Shown here: positions 1 to 8,053 of the stretch, piece by piece
Layout of the letters: every line of letters starts with the position of its first letter
How positions within the stretch are numbered: the stretch's first letter is position 1
Source of the DNA: Mycolicibacterium brumae
Lineage (GTDB): Bacteria; Actinomycetota; Actinomycetes; Mycobacteriales; Mycobacteriaceae
Length of the DNA stretch: 64,000 bases
Reading direction: 5' to 3'
NCBI RefSeq assembly: GCF_025215495.1
Contig: NZ_CP104302.1
Coordinates: 1,612,001-1,676,000, forward strand
Notes under the pieces: generated by a model
The model's database searches: none
Told to the model about the DNA's origin: nothing
The model's input: only the letters and a program-made list of their open reading frames with translations
Translations under genes and position numbers: made by a program

Positions 1-372
1 ACCGCGCGCACCATGCCGGTCACCGGCGTCGTGCTATTGGCGTTCATCGTTTTCCACATCCTGGACCTGACCACCGGAACCCGGCCGGCCGCCAGCGCCG
101 AATTCACCGCCGCCACCCACACCTCGAGCGCCGCCTACGCCAACCTGATCGCCAGCTTCGACCGGCCCGCGGTCGCCGGCTTCTACCTGCTGGCCATGCT
201 GCTGCTCGGCGCGCACCTCGCGCACGGGCTCTACACGGCCGTCAACGACCTCGGCGTGACCGGGGCCCGGGCCCGGGCGCTGCTCACCGCCGCCGGCGGC
301 CTGCTCGCGCTCACCGTGATGGCCGGCAATATGACCATCCCCATCGCGGTGCTCACCGGGTGGTTGTCATGA
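1..372 (+). CDS. sdhC: Succinate dehydrogenase/fumarate reductase cytochrome b-type membrane subunit (partial)
   Basis: The 5' end lies outside the window; the frame is open from base 1. The visible 123 residues hold three hydrophobic segments (about residues 6-20, 60-78 and 95-115) with histidines in or next to the first two (IVFHILDL and LLGAHLAHGL), as expected for haem-ligating helices of a b-type anchor subunit. Such subunits pass electrons from the flavoprotein/iron-sulfur pair to menaquinone at the inner membrane. The stop overlaps the ATG of the flavoprotein gene by four bases (ATGA), so the genes form one operon. The subunit order (membrane, flavoprotein, iron-sulfur) resembles the Rv0249c-Rv0247c type mycobacterial Sdh. 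The family is assigned mainly from operon position and topology. Confidence 0.85.
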   Translation, partial: TARTMPVTGVVLLAFIVFHILDLTTGTRPAASAEFTAATHTSSAAYANLIASFDRPAVAGFYLLAMLLLGAHLAHGLYTAVNDLGVTGARARALLTAAGGLLALTVMAGNMTIPIAVLTGWLS

Positions 373-2306
373 GCCTCGACGACCTGCGCGAGATCGGCAC
401 GCCCCTGGCGCCGGGCGCCCCGGCCGGTGACCCGGCCACCGCCTGGGAACGCCGACTGCTGGACTACCGGCTGGTCAGCCCGCTGAACCGGCGCAAGTTC
501 ACCGTCATCGTGGTCGGCACCGGGCTGGCCGGGGCGGGCTGCGCGGCCGCGCTCGGCGAGCTGGGCTACCAGGTGGAATCCTTCACCTTCCACGACGCGC
601 CGCGGCGCGCGCACAGCGTGGCCGCCCAGGGCGGCGTCAACGCCGCCCGCGGCCGCAAGGTCGACAACGACAGCGTCGCCCGGTTCGTCAAGGACACCGT
701 CAAGGGCGGGGATTTCCGCGCCCGGGAAGCCGATTGCTACCGGCTGGCGCAGGAGTCCAGCCGGGTGATCGACCACATGAACGCCATCGGCGCGCCATTC
801 GCCCGCGAATACGGCGGCAGCCTGGCCACCCGGTCCTTCGGCGGGGTGCAGGTCTCCCGGACCTACTACACCCGCGGCCAGACCGGCCAGCAGCTGCAGA
901 TCGCCGCCAGCCAGGCGCTGCTGCGGCAGGTCAACGCCGGCGCGGTCACCCTGCACACCCGCACCGAGATGCTCGACCTGATCGTCTCCGAGTCCCGGGC
1001 GGTCGGGGTGATCACCCGGGACCTGCTCACCGGCGAGATCCGCGCGGTGACCGGGCACGCCGTGGTGCTGGCCACCGGCGGCTACGGCAATGTGTTCCAC
1101 CGATCCACGCTGGCCCGCAACTCCAACGCCAGCGCCACCTGGCGGGCGCACCTGCGCGGCGCGCTGTTCGCCTCCCCGTCGTTCATCCAATTCCATCCCA
1201 CCGCGCTGCCGTTGAGCTCGCCGTGGCAGTCCAAGACCATCCTGATGAGCGAGTCGCTGCGCAACGACGGCCGGATCTGGGTGCCGCGCAAGCCGGGGGA
1301 CGACCGGGCGCCCTCCGACATCCCCGAGCAGGAGCGGGACTACTACCTGGAGCGGATGTACCCCTCCTACGGCAACCTCGCGCCGCGGGACGTGTCATCG
1401 CGGGCCGCGCGCGCCCAGATCGAGTCCGGCCACGGCGTCGGGCCGCTGAAAAACAGTGTGTACCTGGACTTCCGGGACGCGCTGGCCCGGCTGGGCCGCG
1501 ATGTCATCGCCGAACGCTACGGCAACCTGTTCGATATGTACCGGGACGCCACCGGCGAGGACCCCTACGTCGTCCCGATGCGGATCGCCCCCGGCGCGCA
1601 CTTCGCGATGGGCGGACTGTGGAGCGACTTCGACCAGATGACCAACATCCCTGGGCTGTTCGTGGCCGGGGAAGCCGGCTGGGCGTATCACGGGGCCAAT
1701 CGGCTGGGCGCCAACTCGCTGCTGTCGGCGTGCGTGGACGGCTGGTTCACGCTGCCCTACGCGGTGCCGAACTACCTGGCCGGGCTGCTGGGCGCCCCCG
1801 CGCCGGGCGCCGACGACCCCGCCGTCACGGCGACGCTGGCCGAAACCCGAACGCGTGTTGAGGAACTGCTGGCCATCGACGGACGGCAGGGCCCGGACCG
1901 GTTCCACCGCCGGCTCGGCGAGATCCTCTACCAGGGCTGCGGGGTGTCCCGCTCGGCGGCCGGGCTGCGGACCGCGATCGGCGAGATCGACGAGCTGACG
2001 GGCGAGTTCTGGGCCGATCTGCGGGTGGCCGGGACGGCGGCGGCGTTCAACCAGGAACTCGAAAAGGCCGGCCGGGTCGCCGATTTCCTCGGCCTGGCCC
2101 GGCTGATGTGCGTCGACGCGCTGGACCGCGACGAATCCTGCGGCGCGCACTTTCGCACCGAGCACCAGACCCCGACCGGGGAGGCCCAGCGCGATGACGA
2201 GCACTGGGCGTTCGTCTCGGCGTGGGAACACGCGCCCAAACCGATCCGGCACGATGAGCCGCTGGAGTTCACCGCCGTGCCGTTGGCGACCAGGAACTAC
2301 GTATGA
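369..2306 (+). CDS. sdhA: Succinate dehydrogenase/fumarate reductase flavoprotein subunit
   Basis: This 645-residue protein is the FAD subunit that oxidises succinate to fumarate (or the reverse). Near residue 45 there is a dinucleotide fold (VVGTGLAGAGCAAALGELG). The HSVAAQGGVNAARG stretch carries the histidine that binds FAD covalently in this family. The QFHPTALP stretch and the late RLGANSLLSACVDG motif are also typical. ATG 369 is chosen because it overlaps the preceding stop (ATGA); an in-frame GTG lies nine bases upstream. Length is normal for the family. The gene overlaps the iron-sulfur subunit gene by four bases, supporting coupled translation of a heterotrimer. Confidence 0.95.
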   Translation: MSLDDLREIGTPLAPGAPAGDPATAWERRLLDYRLVSPLNRRKFTVIVVGTGLAGAGCAAALGELGYQVESFTFHDAPRRAHSVAAQGGVNAARGRKVDNDSVARFVKDTVKGGDFRAREADCYRLAQESSRVIDHMNAIGAPFAREYGGSLATRSFGGVQVSRTYYTRGQTGQQLQIAASQALLRQVNAGAVTLHTRTEMLDLIVSESRAVGVITRDLLTGEIRAVTGHAVVLATGGYGNVFHRSTLARNSNASATWRAHLRGALFASPSFIQFHPTALPLSSPWQSKTILMSESLRNDGRIWVPRKPGDDRAPSDIPEQERDYYLERMYPSYGNLAPRDVSSRAARAQIESGHGVGPLKNSVYLDFRDALARLGRDVIAERYGNLFDMYRDATGEDPYVVPMRIAPGAHFAMGGLWSDFDQMTNIPGLFVAGEAGWAYHGANRLGANSLLSACVDGWFTLPYAVPNYLAGLLGAPAPGADDPAVTATLAETRTRVEELLAIDGRQGPDRFHRRLGEILYQGCGVSRSAAGLRTAIGEIDELTGEFWADLRVAGTAAAFNQELEKAGRVADFLGLARLMCVDALDRDESCGAHFRTEHQTPTGEAQRDDEHWAFVSAWEHAPKPIRHDEPLEFTAVPLATRNYV

Positions 2307-3052
2307 AACTGACACTGGAGATCTGGCGGCAACCCGAGGCCGGCGCGCCCGGGCGATTCGAACGCTACCTCGTCGACGACGCCACCGGTGAGATGTCGCT
2401 GCTGGAACTGCTGGACCGGCTCAACGACGCCCTGGTCGACGGCGGCGACGACCCGGTCGCCTTCGACTCCGACTGCCGGGAAGGGGTCTGCGGATCCTGC
2501 GGGATCACCGTCGACGGCCGCCCGCACGGCCCGGTCGCCAACACCCCGTCCTGCCGCCAGCACGTGCGCAGCTTCCGCGACGGCGCCACCGTGCGGATCG
2601 AGCCATTCCGGTCGGCGGCCTACCCGGTGGTCCGTGACCTGGTGGTCGACCGCGGCGCGCTGGACCGGCTCATCACCGCCGGCGGGCACATCGCGGTGGA
2701 CGCCGGCACCGCCGCCGACGCGGACGCCGAACCGCAGGGCAAGGACGCCGCCGAGTACGCGCTGGACTTCGCCGCCTGCATCGGCTGCGGGGCGTGCGTG
2801 GCGGCCTGCCCCAATGGCGCGGCGCACCTGTTCGCCGGCGCGAAGCTGCTGCACCTGGGAACCGTGACACGCGGCAGGCAGGAACGCGGACGGCGGGCGA
2901 AAGCGCTCACCGGCGCGCTGGAGGACGAGTTCGGCCCGTGCTCCAGCTACGGCGAATGCGCGGACGTCTGCCCGGAGAGCATCCCGATGACCGCGATCGC
3001 CGCGGTGAACCGCGAGGTGATGCGGGCCCGACTGCGGGGCAAGCCGGACTGA
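2303..3052 (+). CDS. sdhB: Succinate dehydrogenase/fumarate reductase iron-sulfur subunit
   Basis: This 249-residue electron-transfer subunit has three cysteine groups. C58, C63, C66 and C84 suit a [2Fe-2S] centre in an N-terminal ferredoxin domain. C159, C162, C165 and C169 (CIGCGACVAACP) and C213, C219 and C223 (CSSYGECADVCP) suit the two further iron-sulfur clusters of the C-terminal domain. The ATG overlaps the stop of the flavoprotein gene by four bases. It ends the operon; only one base separates its stop from the convergent Fic gene, so there is no room for a classical terminator hairpin between them. Confidence 0.95.
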   Translation: MKLTLEIWRQPEAGAPGRFERYLVDDATGEMSLLELLDRLNDALVDGGDDPVAFDSDCREGVCGSCGITVDGRPHGPVANTPSCRQHVRSFRDGATVRIEPFRSAAYPVVRDLVVDRGALDRLITAGGHIAVDAGTAADADAEPQGKDAAEYALDFAACIGCGACVAACPNGAAHLFAGAKLLHLGTVTRGRQERGRRAKALTGALEDEFGPCSSYGECADVCPESIPMTAIAAVNREVMRARLRGKPD

Positions 3053-3053
3053 G

Positions 3054-3827
3054 TCACCCCAACCGGCTCCGCAGGATCGCTGTGAATGGCCGGGGGTCGG
3101 CCTCGCCGTCCCGGCGAAACGGCATCGAATCCCTCGACGCGGCAATCCACTCCGCGCGATCCAGGCCGGACAGGTCCAGCCGGCGCCGGCCCGCGGCGGC
3201 CAGCAGGTGCAGCAGCAGCGTCCCGGTGCGCCCGTTGCCCTCCCGGAATGGGTGAATCCGGTTGTGCTCGGCGTAGACCCGGGCCAGCCGGAACGCCAAC
3301 TCGCCGTCGTCGAGCCGGGCGGCGGTCACCGCCAGCTCACCGACGTCGGCGTCGAAGAAATCGAGGTGCTCCGGGATCAACCGCCAGGACCCGAACGTGG
3401 TGGACCCCCGGCGCAGATTCACGATCCGCGGTTGCCCGGCCCACGGGTACACGTCTCCGAACACCTGGGTGTGCAGCGCGCGGATGTCCAGCGGCGGACT
3501 GGGCATCTGGAGCGCCTGCAGCATCCGGCCGGCCGTCGCGACGAACTCCAACCGGGCCAGCGCCGCCGGGTCGACGACCCCGAAACTGTTGCGCAGCAAC
3601 GTCGTTCCCGGAATCAGGTAGGGCCGCCGCCGGGCCAGCCGCGGCCGGGCCCTGGCCCGCGGCGCCCGGGACAACTCCGGCGCCAGATACGCCCCGAAGG
3701 ACAGCTCGCCGTAGGCCAGCCGATCCAGCGCGGCCAACTGCTCGGGCTCCGGGCGCCAGCCCTCCATCACCTCGGCCGCCACCGTCTGGGCGATCCGGTG
3801 CCGCACCGCGTCGTCGAGCATCACCAT
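3054..3827 (-). CDS. Fic-domain protein with an atypical active-site motif
   Basis: About 257 residues. The Fic core motif is visible as HPFREGNGRTGT (residues 192-203). Fic enzymes usually transfer AMP from ATP to a hydroxyl group of a target protein. The N-terminal YLIPGTTLLRNSFGV and the VFGDVYPWAGQPR flap region are typical of Fic proteins. The canonical motif HPFx(D/E)GNGRxxR ends in arginine; here that position is Thr203, so AMP transfer may be altered or lost. No clear (S/T)xxxE(G/N) inhibitory motif is seen in the protein. The start is ATG 3827 or ATG 3821; either overlaps the upstream nucleotidyltransferase gene, so the two are translated together. Confidence is high for the fold and low for the activity. 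Confidence 0.85.
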   Translation of the reverse strand: MVMLDDAVRHRIAQTVAAEVMEGWRPEPEQLAALDRLAYGELSFGAYLAPELSRAPRARARPRLARRRPYLIPGTTLLRNSFGVVDPAALARLEFVATAGRMLQALQMPSPPLDIRALHTQVFGDVYPWAGQPRIVNLRRGSTTFGSWRLIPEHLDFFDADVGELAVTAARLDDGELAFRLARVYAEHNRIHPFREGNGRTGTLLLHLLAAAGRRRLDLSGLDRAEWIAASRDSMPFRRDGEADPRPFTAILRSRLG

Positions 3828-4825
3828 CGCGAGAACGCCGATGTCGAAGCGAGATACCGGAGCTTGCGGCACACCCCGTTGACCTCCCGGCCGATATGGC
3901 GCAGCGCGGTCCGGTCGGCCGGGGTCAGCGCCGACATCTCCGCGGTGTCCGGCGGCGGGCCGGGGGAGTCGAACACCTCGGCGCGCAACCGCCAGCGGAT
4001 CGCGACGCCGATCCGGTGGCTGCGTGTCAGCAGAGCGGCGTCGTGATCGTCCAGATACGCTGACCCCGCCGCCGCGGCCAGCCGGTCGGGCGTGGACAGC
4101 GCGTCGGCGCCGACGCTCAGCGCGGCCCACCGGCCGATCCGCACCACCGGGTCGATGATGGCGCGTTTGACGTCGACGGCGCCCCCACCGCCGAAGATCC
4201 GCAGCCGCGGCGGCACCTGGGCGCGCACCGCGGTGGCGTCCTCCAGCATCGCCGACAGGGCCGCGGGCTGTTCGCGGGCAGCGGCGGCGGCCTCTGCGCG
4301 CAGGTCCGGGCCGCCGGTGACGGCGACGGCGTCGGACAGCAGCCCGGTCATCACCACGCCGCGGTCGGCCTCCGGGCGGGCCGCCCACTTCGCGATCCCC
4401 GCCGACCAGTCCGCCGCAGACCGGTTGAACCGGCCGCGGGCCGCGAACGCGCCGTGCGGGTCCTCGGTGAACCCGCAGTCGGCGAGCAGTTGATGCACCG
4501 CCGCCGCCCCGGCCAGCGCGTCGTCGGCCGTGGTGTCCGGGGCGCTGCACACCAGGGTCTCCAGATCGGCGCCGGGCAGCGCCTCACCGCGCCCCACGCT
4601 GCCCGAGACATACCAGTGCCCCCCGTCGCCGACGCAGCGCACCGCGGCCGCGACCGCGGCGGCGCACAACGCCGACCATTCGGCGGCCAGCGCCGCCGCG
4701 GACACCCGATCCGACACCGCGGCGCGCACCCGCAGCCGCGCCGCGGCCGCGGCCCCGGCCAGCTCGGCGCCGTCGCGCGCCACGGCCATCGCGGCGCGCG
4801 CATCGCGAAGCGAGGTGTCGGACAT
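3821..4825 (-). CDS. DUF294-type nucleotidyltransferase-like protein
   Basis: About 334 residues. The GSVGRGEALPGADLE stretch matches the GS-x(3)-GE-x(n)-D pattern of the Pol-beta nucleotidyltransferase fold. The later FNRSAADWSAGIAKW and DVKRAIIDPVVRIGRWAAL segments resemble the GlnD-related DUF294 family and its C-terminal helical domain. Unlike many members it has no CBS or cyclic-nucleotide-binding domain. Substrate unknown. The start is ambiguous: ATG 4825 gives MSDTSLRDA, and in-frame starts exist at 4834 and 4849; none has a strong ribosome site. It is the first gene of a two-gene minus-strand unit with the Fic gene, whose start it overlaps. Confidence 0.7.
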   Translation of the reverse strand: MSDTSLRDARAAMAVARDGAELAGAAAAARLRVRAAVSDRVSAAALAAEWSALCAAAVAAAVRCVGDGGHWYVSGSVGRGEALPGADLETLVCSAPDTTADDALAGAAAVHQLLADCGFTEDPHGAFAARGRFNRSAADWSAGIAKWAARPEADRGVVMTGLLSDAVAVTGGPDLRAEAAAAAREQPAALSAMLEDATAVRAQVPPRLRIFGGGGAVDVKRAIIDPVVRIGRWAALSVGADALSTPDRLAAAAGSAYLDDHDAALLTRSHRIGVAIRWRLRAEVFDSPGPPPDTAEMSALTPADRTALRHIGREVNGVCRKLRYLASTSAFSRW

Positions 4826-4940
4826 GTGCCGCATTCTCGCAATATTCACCGCCCCGCGCGGGACGCCCGGCGGGTACCCGCAGGTCGGCGCGGGCCGGAA
4901 ACACAGTGGTTACCTTCGGCCACACCCGGGAAACAGCGCG

Positions 4941-5042
4941 TTGACAAACCCGACATTCCGGCGGGCTTACCTAAGCCGACGTGACGACGATGTCCCGGCC
5001 CTCATCCCCGCAACGGACAGGGGATGCCGAATTGCCCAGGAG
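4941..5042 (+). promoter_or_regulatory. Leader of the urea-carboxylase operon: candidate promoter and hairpin
   Basis: A perfect TTGACA lies at 4941-4946, with a weaker TACCTA at 4968-4973 (21-base spacer, longer than ideal). A 7-bp perfect hairpin follows (CATCCCC at 5003-5009, GGGGATG at 5020-5026, 10-base loop). A strong AGGAG at 5038-5042 sits seven bases before ATG 5050. A GTG at 4981, seven bases after TACCTA, is a competing leaderless start; in that case the hairpin would be coding. Confidence 0.4.
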
Positions 5043-5049
5043 CGCCCAG

Positions 5050-6582
5050 ATGTCGATCCCCGTCCAGACGGCGCCGCCGTCGGTGGCCACCGACCACGAC
5101 GACCTCGCCGAATTCGGCTACGACCAGCAGTTGCACCGCCGGCTCGGGAAGTTCGAATCGTTCGCCGCCGGGTTCTCCTTCGTCTCGATCCTGACCACCA
5201 TCTTCCAGTTGTTCGGCCTCGGCTTCGGTTTCGGCGGCCCGGCGTTCTTCTGGACCTGGCCGGTGGTGTTCGTCGGGCAGTTCATGGTCGCGCTGTGTTT
5301 CGCCGAACTCGCCGCCCGCTACCCGATCTCCGGCGCCATCTACCAGTGGTCGCGGCGGATGGGCGGGGAACTCGTCGGCTGGTTCGGCGGCTGGTTCATG
5401 GTGCTCGCCCAGACCGTCACCGCCTCGGCGGCGGCCATCGCCCTGCAGGTGGTGCTGCCCACCATCTGGTCCGGATTCCAGGTCATCGGCGACGATCCGT
5501 CGCTCACCTCGCCCAGCGGCGCGGCGAACGCCGTCGTGCTCGGCACCGTGCTGCTGGTCTTCACCACCACCATCAATTGCATTGGCATCAAATGGATGTC
5601 GCGGGTCAACACCACCGGGGTGATCTGCGAGATCGTCGGCGTCGTCGCCGTCATCGGGGTGTTCTTCACCCACGCCCAGCGCGGCCCGTCGGTGGTGTTC
5701 GACACCGGTGAGCCCGGAACCCAGCCCGGCTACATCTGGGCCTGGATCGTCTCCGGCCTGATGGCCGCCTACGTGATGGTCGGCTTCGGCTCGGCCGGCG
5801 AACTCGCCGAGGAAACCCGCAACCCGCGCCGGGTCGCCCCGCGCACCATCCGGCTGGCGCTGTCGGTGTCCGCGCTCGGCGGCGGGCTGATGATCCTGGG
5901 CGCGCTGATGGCCGCCCCCAGCCTCACCGACGGCCGGCTGGCCACCGAGGGCCTGCCGTATGTGCTTGACACCGTGCTGAATTCGACCTGGGGCACCATC
6001 CTGCTGATCGACGTCTGCATCGCCATCATGATCTGCACGCTGGCCATCCAGACCGCGGCCTCGCGGCTGACGTTCTCGATGGCCCGCGACAACCGACTGC
6101 CCGGATCGGCGCTGCTGGCCCGGGTCAACCCGCACACCGGGACCCCGATCTGGCCGTCGATCCTGATCGGCCTCGCCTGCATCGGCATCCTGCTGGTCAA
6201 TGTCGGCAACTCGGCGATCTTCGCGACCCTGGCCAGCGTCTGCATCATCCTGATCTACCTGGCCTACCTGACCGTCACCGCGCCGCTGCTGTACCGCCGG
6301 TTCAAGGGCTGGCCGAGCCGGCGCGGCCAGGTCGACGCCGAAGGCAAGCCGCTGTTCTCCCTCGGCCGCTTCGGCATCCCGATCAATATCGCGGCCGTGG
6401 TGTACGGCGCGATCATGGTCGTCAACCTGGGCTGGCCGCGGGCGGAGATCTTCAACCCCGACGGCAGCATGCCGATCCTGCAGTGGGCCGGCCCCATCAC
6501 CGTCGCGGCCGTCATCGCCCTTGGCGCGCTGTGCTATCCGCGCGGCAAGACCCATCCCACACCCGTCGAGATCGGAGCCTGA
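5050..6582 (+). CDS. APC-superfamily permease (probable urea or guanidine-compound uptake)
   Basis: About 510 residues with roughly twelve hydrophobic segments. The start of the core (KFESFAAGFSFVSILTTIFQ) and the AARYPISGAIYQW stretch are typical of the amino acid/polyamine/choline permease branch. Its substrate is inferred only from the operon, which encodes urea carboxylase and allophanate hydrolase functions; permeases of this type often accompany urea carboxylase genes. ATG 5050 is chosen because AGGAG lies seven bases upstream; the in-frame GTG 4981 would add 23 residues. The next gene follows after two bases. Confidence 0.85.
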   Translation: MSIPVQTAPPSVATDHDDLAEFGYDQQLHRRLGKFESFAAGFSFVSILTTIFQLFGLGFGFGGPAFFWTWPVVFVGQFMVALCFAELAARYPISGAIYQWSRRMGGELVGWFGGWFMVLAQTVTASAAAIALQVVLPTIWSGFQVIGDDPSLTSPSGAANAVVLGTVLLVFTTTINCIGIKWMSRVNTTGVICEIVGVVAVIGVFFTHAQRGPSVVFDTGEPGTQPGYIWAWIVSGLMAAYVMVGFGSAGELAEETRNPRRVAPRTIRLALSVSALGGGLMILGALMAAPSLTDGRLATEGLPYVLDTVLNSTWGTILLIDVCIAIMICTLAIQTAASRLTFSMARDNRLPGSALLARVNPHTGTPIWPSILIGLACIGILLVNVGNSAIFATLASVCIILIYLAYLTVTAPLLYRRFKGWPSRRGQVDAEGKPLFSLGRFGIPINIAAVVYGAIMVVNLGWPRAEIFNPDGSMPILQWAGPITVAAVIALGALCYPRGKTHPTPVEIGA

Positions 6583-6584
6583 GC

Positions 6585-7427
6585 ATGAGGACCGCCACCG
6601 TGAGCACCGCCACCACCCACGGCGCCCGCGAACACGCCCGCGCCCAGGCCACCGCGCTGACCGACAGCATGCCGGTGGTGCCCGCCTCCCGCTGGCCCAG
6701 GCCACCGCTGGGAGTCGACGCCGAACGGCTGACCTGGGCCGAAACGGTCCCCGGCGGCCGGTATGCCAACAAGGTGCTCGGCCGGGGTTCCCGGCTGCGG
6801 CTGCGGGACCTGACCGGCACGGCGTGCGCGAACCTGATGCTGTGGCGCGCCGACGCGCCCTGGGAACGGCTCAATGCCGCCGACACCGTCAAAGTGCCGT
6901 GGCAGGCATACCTTTCGACCGGGCATCCGCTGCTCAGCGATCAGGGCCGGGTGCTGGCCACCATCGTCTCCGACAGCTCCGGACACCACGACGCGCTGTG
7001 CGGCGCCACCACGCTGGCCGGCAACACCGCCAAATACGGGGCCGGCGAACCGGAGTCGGCCAGCCCCGCCGGACGGGAACTGCTCGCTCTCGCCGCGCTC
7101 AAGCACGGACTGACCCGTCGCGACGTCGCGCCGAATGTGTCGTTCTTCCACGGGGTGCGCGTCGAATCCGACGGCGCCCTGGCCTCGACCGGATCCGCGG
7201 GCCCCGGCGGCACGGTGGAGCTGATCCTGCACCTGCCGCTGATCGTGGCGATCGCCAACACCGCGCACCCGCTGGACCCGGCGACCGAGTTCGGCGCCGG
7301 ACCGCTGGAGGTGCTGGCCTGGGCGGCCCGCGAGGATCTGGCGTCCATCGGCGCGGACCTGCACGAGCGCGACCCGGAATACCAACGCGCCTACCACAAC
7401 ACCGAAGAGGCCTGGAGGGCACTGTGA
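6585..7427 (+). CDS. Urea-carboxylase-associated protein 1 (DUF1989)
   Basis: This 280-residue protein belongs to the DUF1989 family that accompanies urea carboxylase and allophanate hydrolase. It contains the family-like pattern VLGRGSRLRLRDLTGTACANLML followed by a GHHDALCG segment, where His and Cys residues could bind a metal. Recent work on related operons links such paired proteins to guanidine breakdown, but which step this one performs cannot be read from the sequence. It starts two bases after the permease stop and overlaps the next gene by four bases (GTGA). It is a paralogue of the next gene product. Confidence 0.8.
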   Translation: MRTATVSTATTHGAREHARAQATALTDSMPVVPASRWPRPPLGVDAERLTWAETVPGGRYANKVLGRGSRLRLRDLTGTACANLMLWRADAPWERLNAADTVKVPWQAYLSTGHPLLSDQGRVLATIVSDSSGHHDALCGATTLAGNTAKYGAGEPESASPAGRELLALAALKHGLTRRDVAPNVSFFHGVRVESDGALASTGSAGPGGTVELILHLPLIVAIANTAHPLDPATEFGAGPLEVLAWAAREDLASIGADLHERDPEYQRAYHNTEEAWRAL

Positions 7428-8053
7428 CCGTGATCGAAATCCCCACCGGCGCCGTCATTCTCGACGAAATCGTCGGCGCCCGCGGGCCGTGGTCGGGGGT
7501 CGTCGCCGCCGGCGACGTGCTCACCATCATCGACCTGCACGGCAACCAGGCGGTCGACACCCTGTTCTACGGGGCCCGTGACCACGGGGTGCGTTACAGC
7601 GCCCCGGCCACCATCGCCGCCCAGGGCAACATCTTCCTGAGCACCGGCAGCGTGCTGCGCGACAGCGACGGCGCGCCGATGCTGACCATCGTGGCCGACG
7701 AGGTCGGCTACCACGACACCATCGGCGGGGCCTGTTCGCAGGAATCCAACACGCTGCGCTACGGCCACCACACCAAACACCAGCACGCCTGCGTGGAGAA
7801 CTTCATCGGCGAGGGCGCCCGCTGGGGCCTGACCAAGGCCGACATGGTGTCCAACGTCAACTTCTTCATGAACGTCCCGGTCGACGCCGACGGCTCGTTG
7901 GGCATCGTGGACGGGTTGTCTGCGCCCGGCAAATCGCTGTCCCTGCGCGCCGAGATCGACACCCTGGTGCTGGTCTCCAACTGCCCGCAGATCAACAACC
8001 CCTGCAACGGGTTCGACCCGACGCCGGTGCGGATGGTGGTGACCCGGCCGTGA
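7424..8053 (+). CDS. Urea-carboxylase-associated protein 2 (DUF1989)
   Basis: This 209-residue product is the second DUF1989 member. It carries [33 protein letters not shown] and [12 protein letters not shown], with His and Cys at places matching its paralogue upstream. It probably forms a heteromer or works in sequence with that protein, since the pair is co-encoded in urea/guanidine operons. The GTG start at 7424 overlaps the previous stop (GTGA) and is preceded by GGAGGG at 7414-7419. Its own stop overlaps the GTG of the carboxyltransferase gene. The reaction is not established here. Confidence 0.8.
   Translation: MTVIEIPTGAVILDEIVGARGPWSGVVAAGDVLTIIDLHGNQAVDTLFYGARDHGVRYSAPATIAAQGNIFLSTGSVLRDSDGAPMLTIVADEVGYHDTIGGACSQESNTLRYGHHTKHQHACVENFIGEGARWGLTKADMVSNVNFFMNVPVDADGSLGIVDGLSAPGKSLSLRAEIDTLVLVSNCPQINNPCNGFDPTPVRMVVTRP

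Noticed and set aside
3828..4550. Possible 240-residue N-terminal extension of the Fic protein
   Set aside because: The extension is Arg/Gly-rich low-complexity sequence that overlaps the nucleotidyltransferase gene in another frame. The Fic homology begins after ATG 3827.
4978..5042. Guanidine-II (mini-ykkC) riboswitch
   Set aside because: Two hairpins with ACG-containing loops near a ribosome site looked similar, but the loops are 7 and 10 bases rather than closed ACGR tetraloops, and the flanking pairs do not fit.
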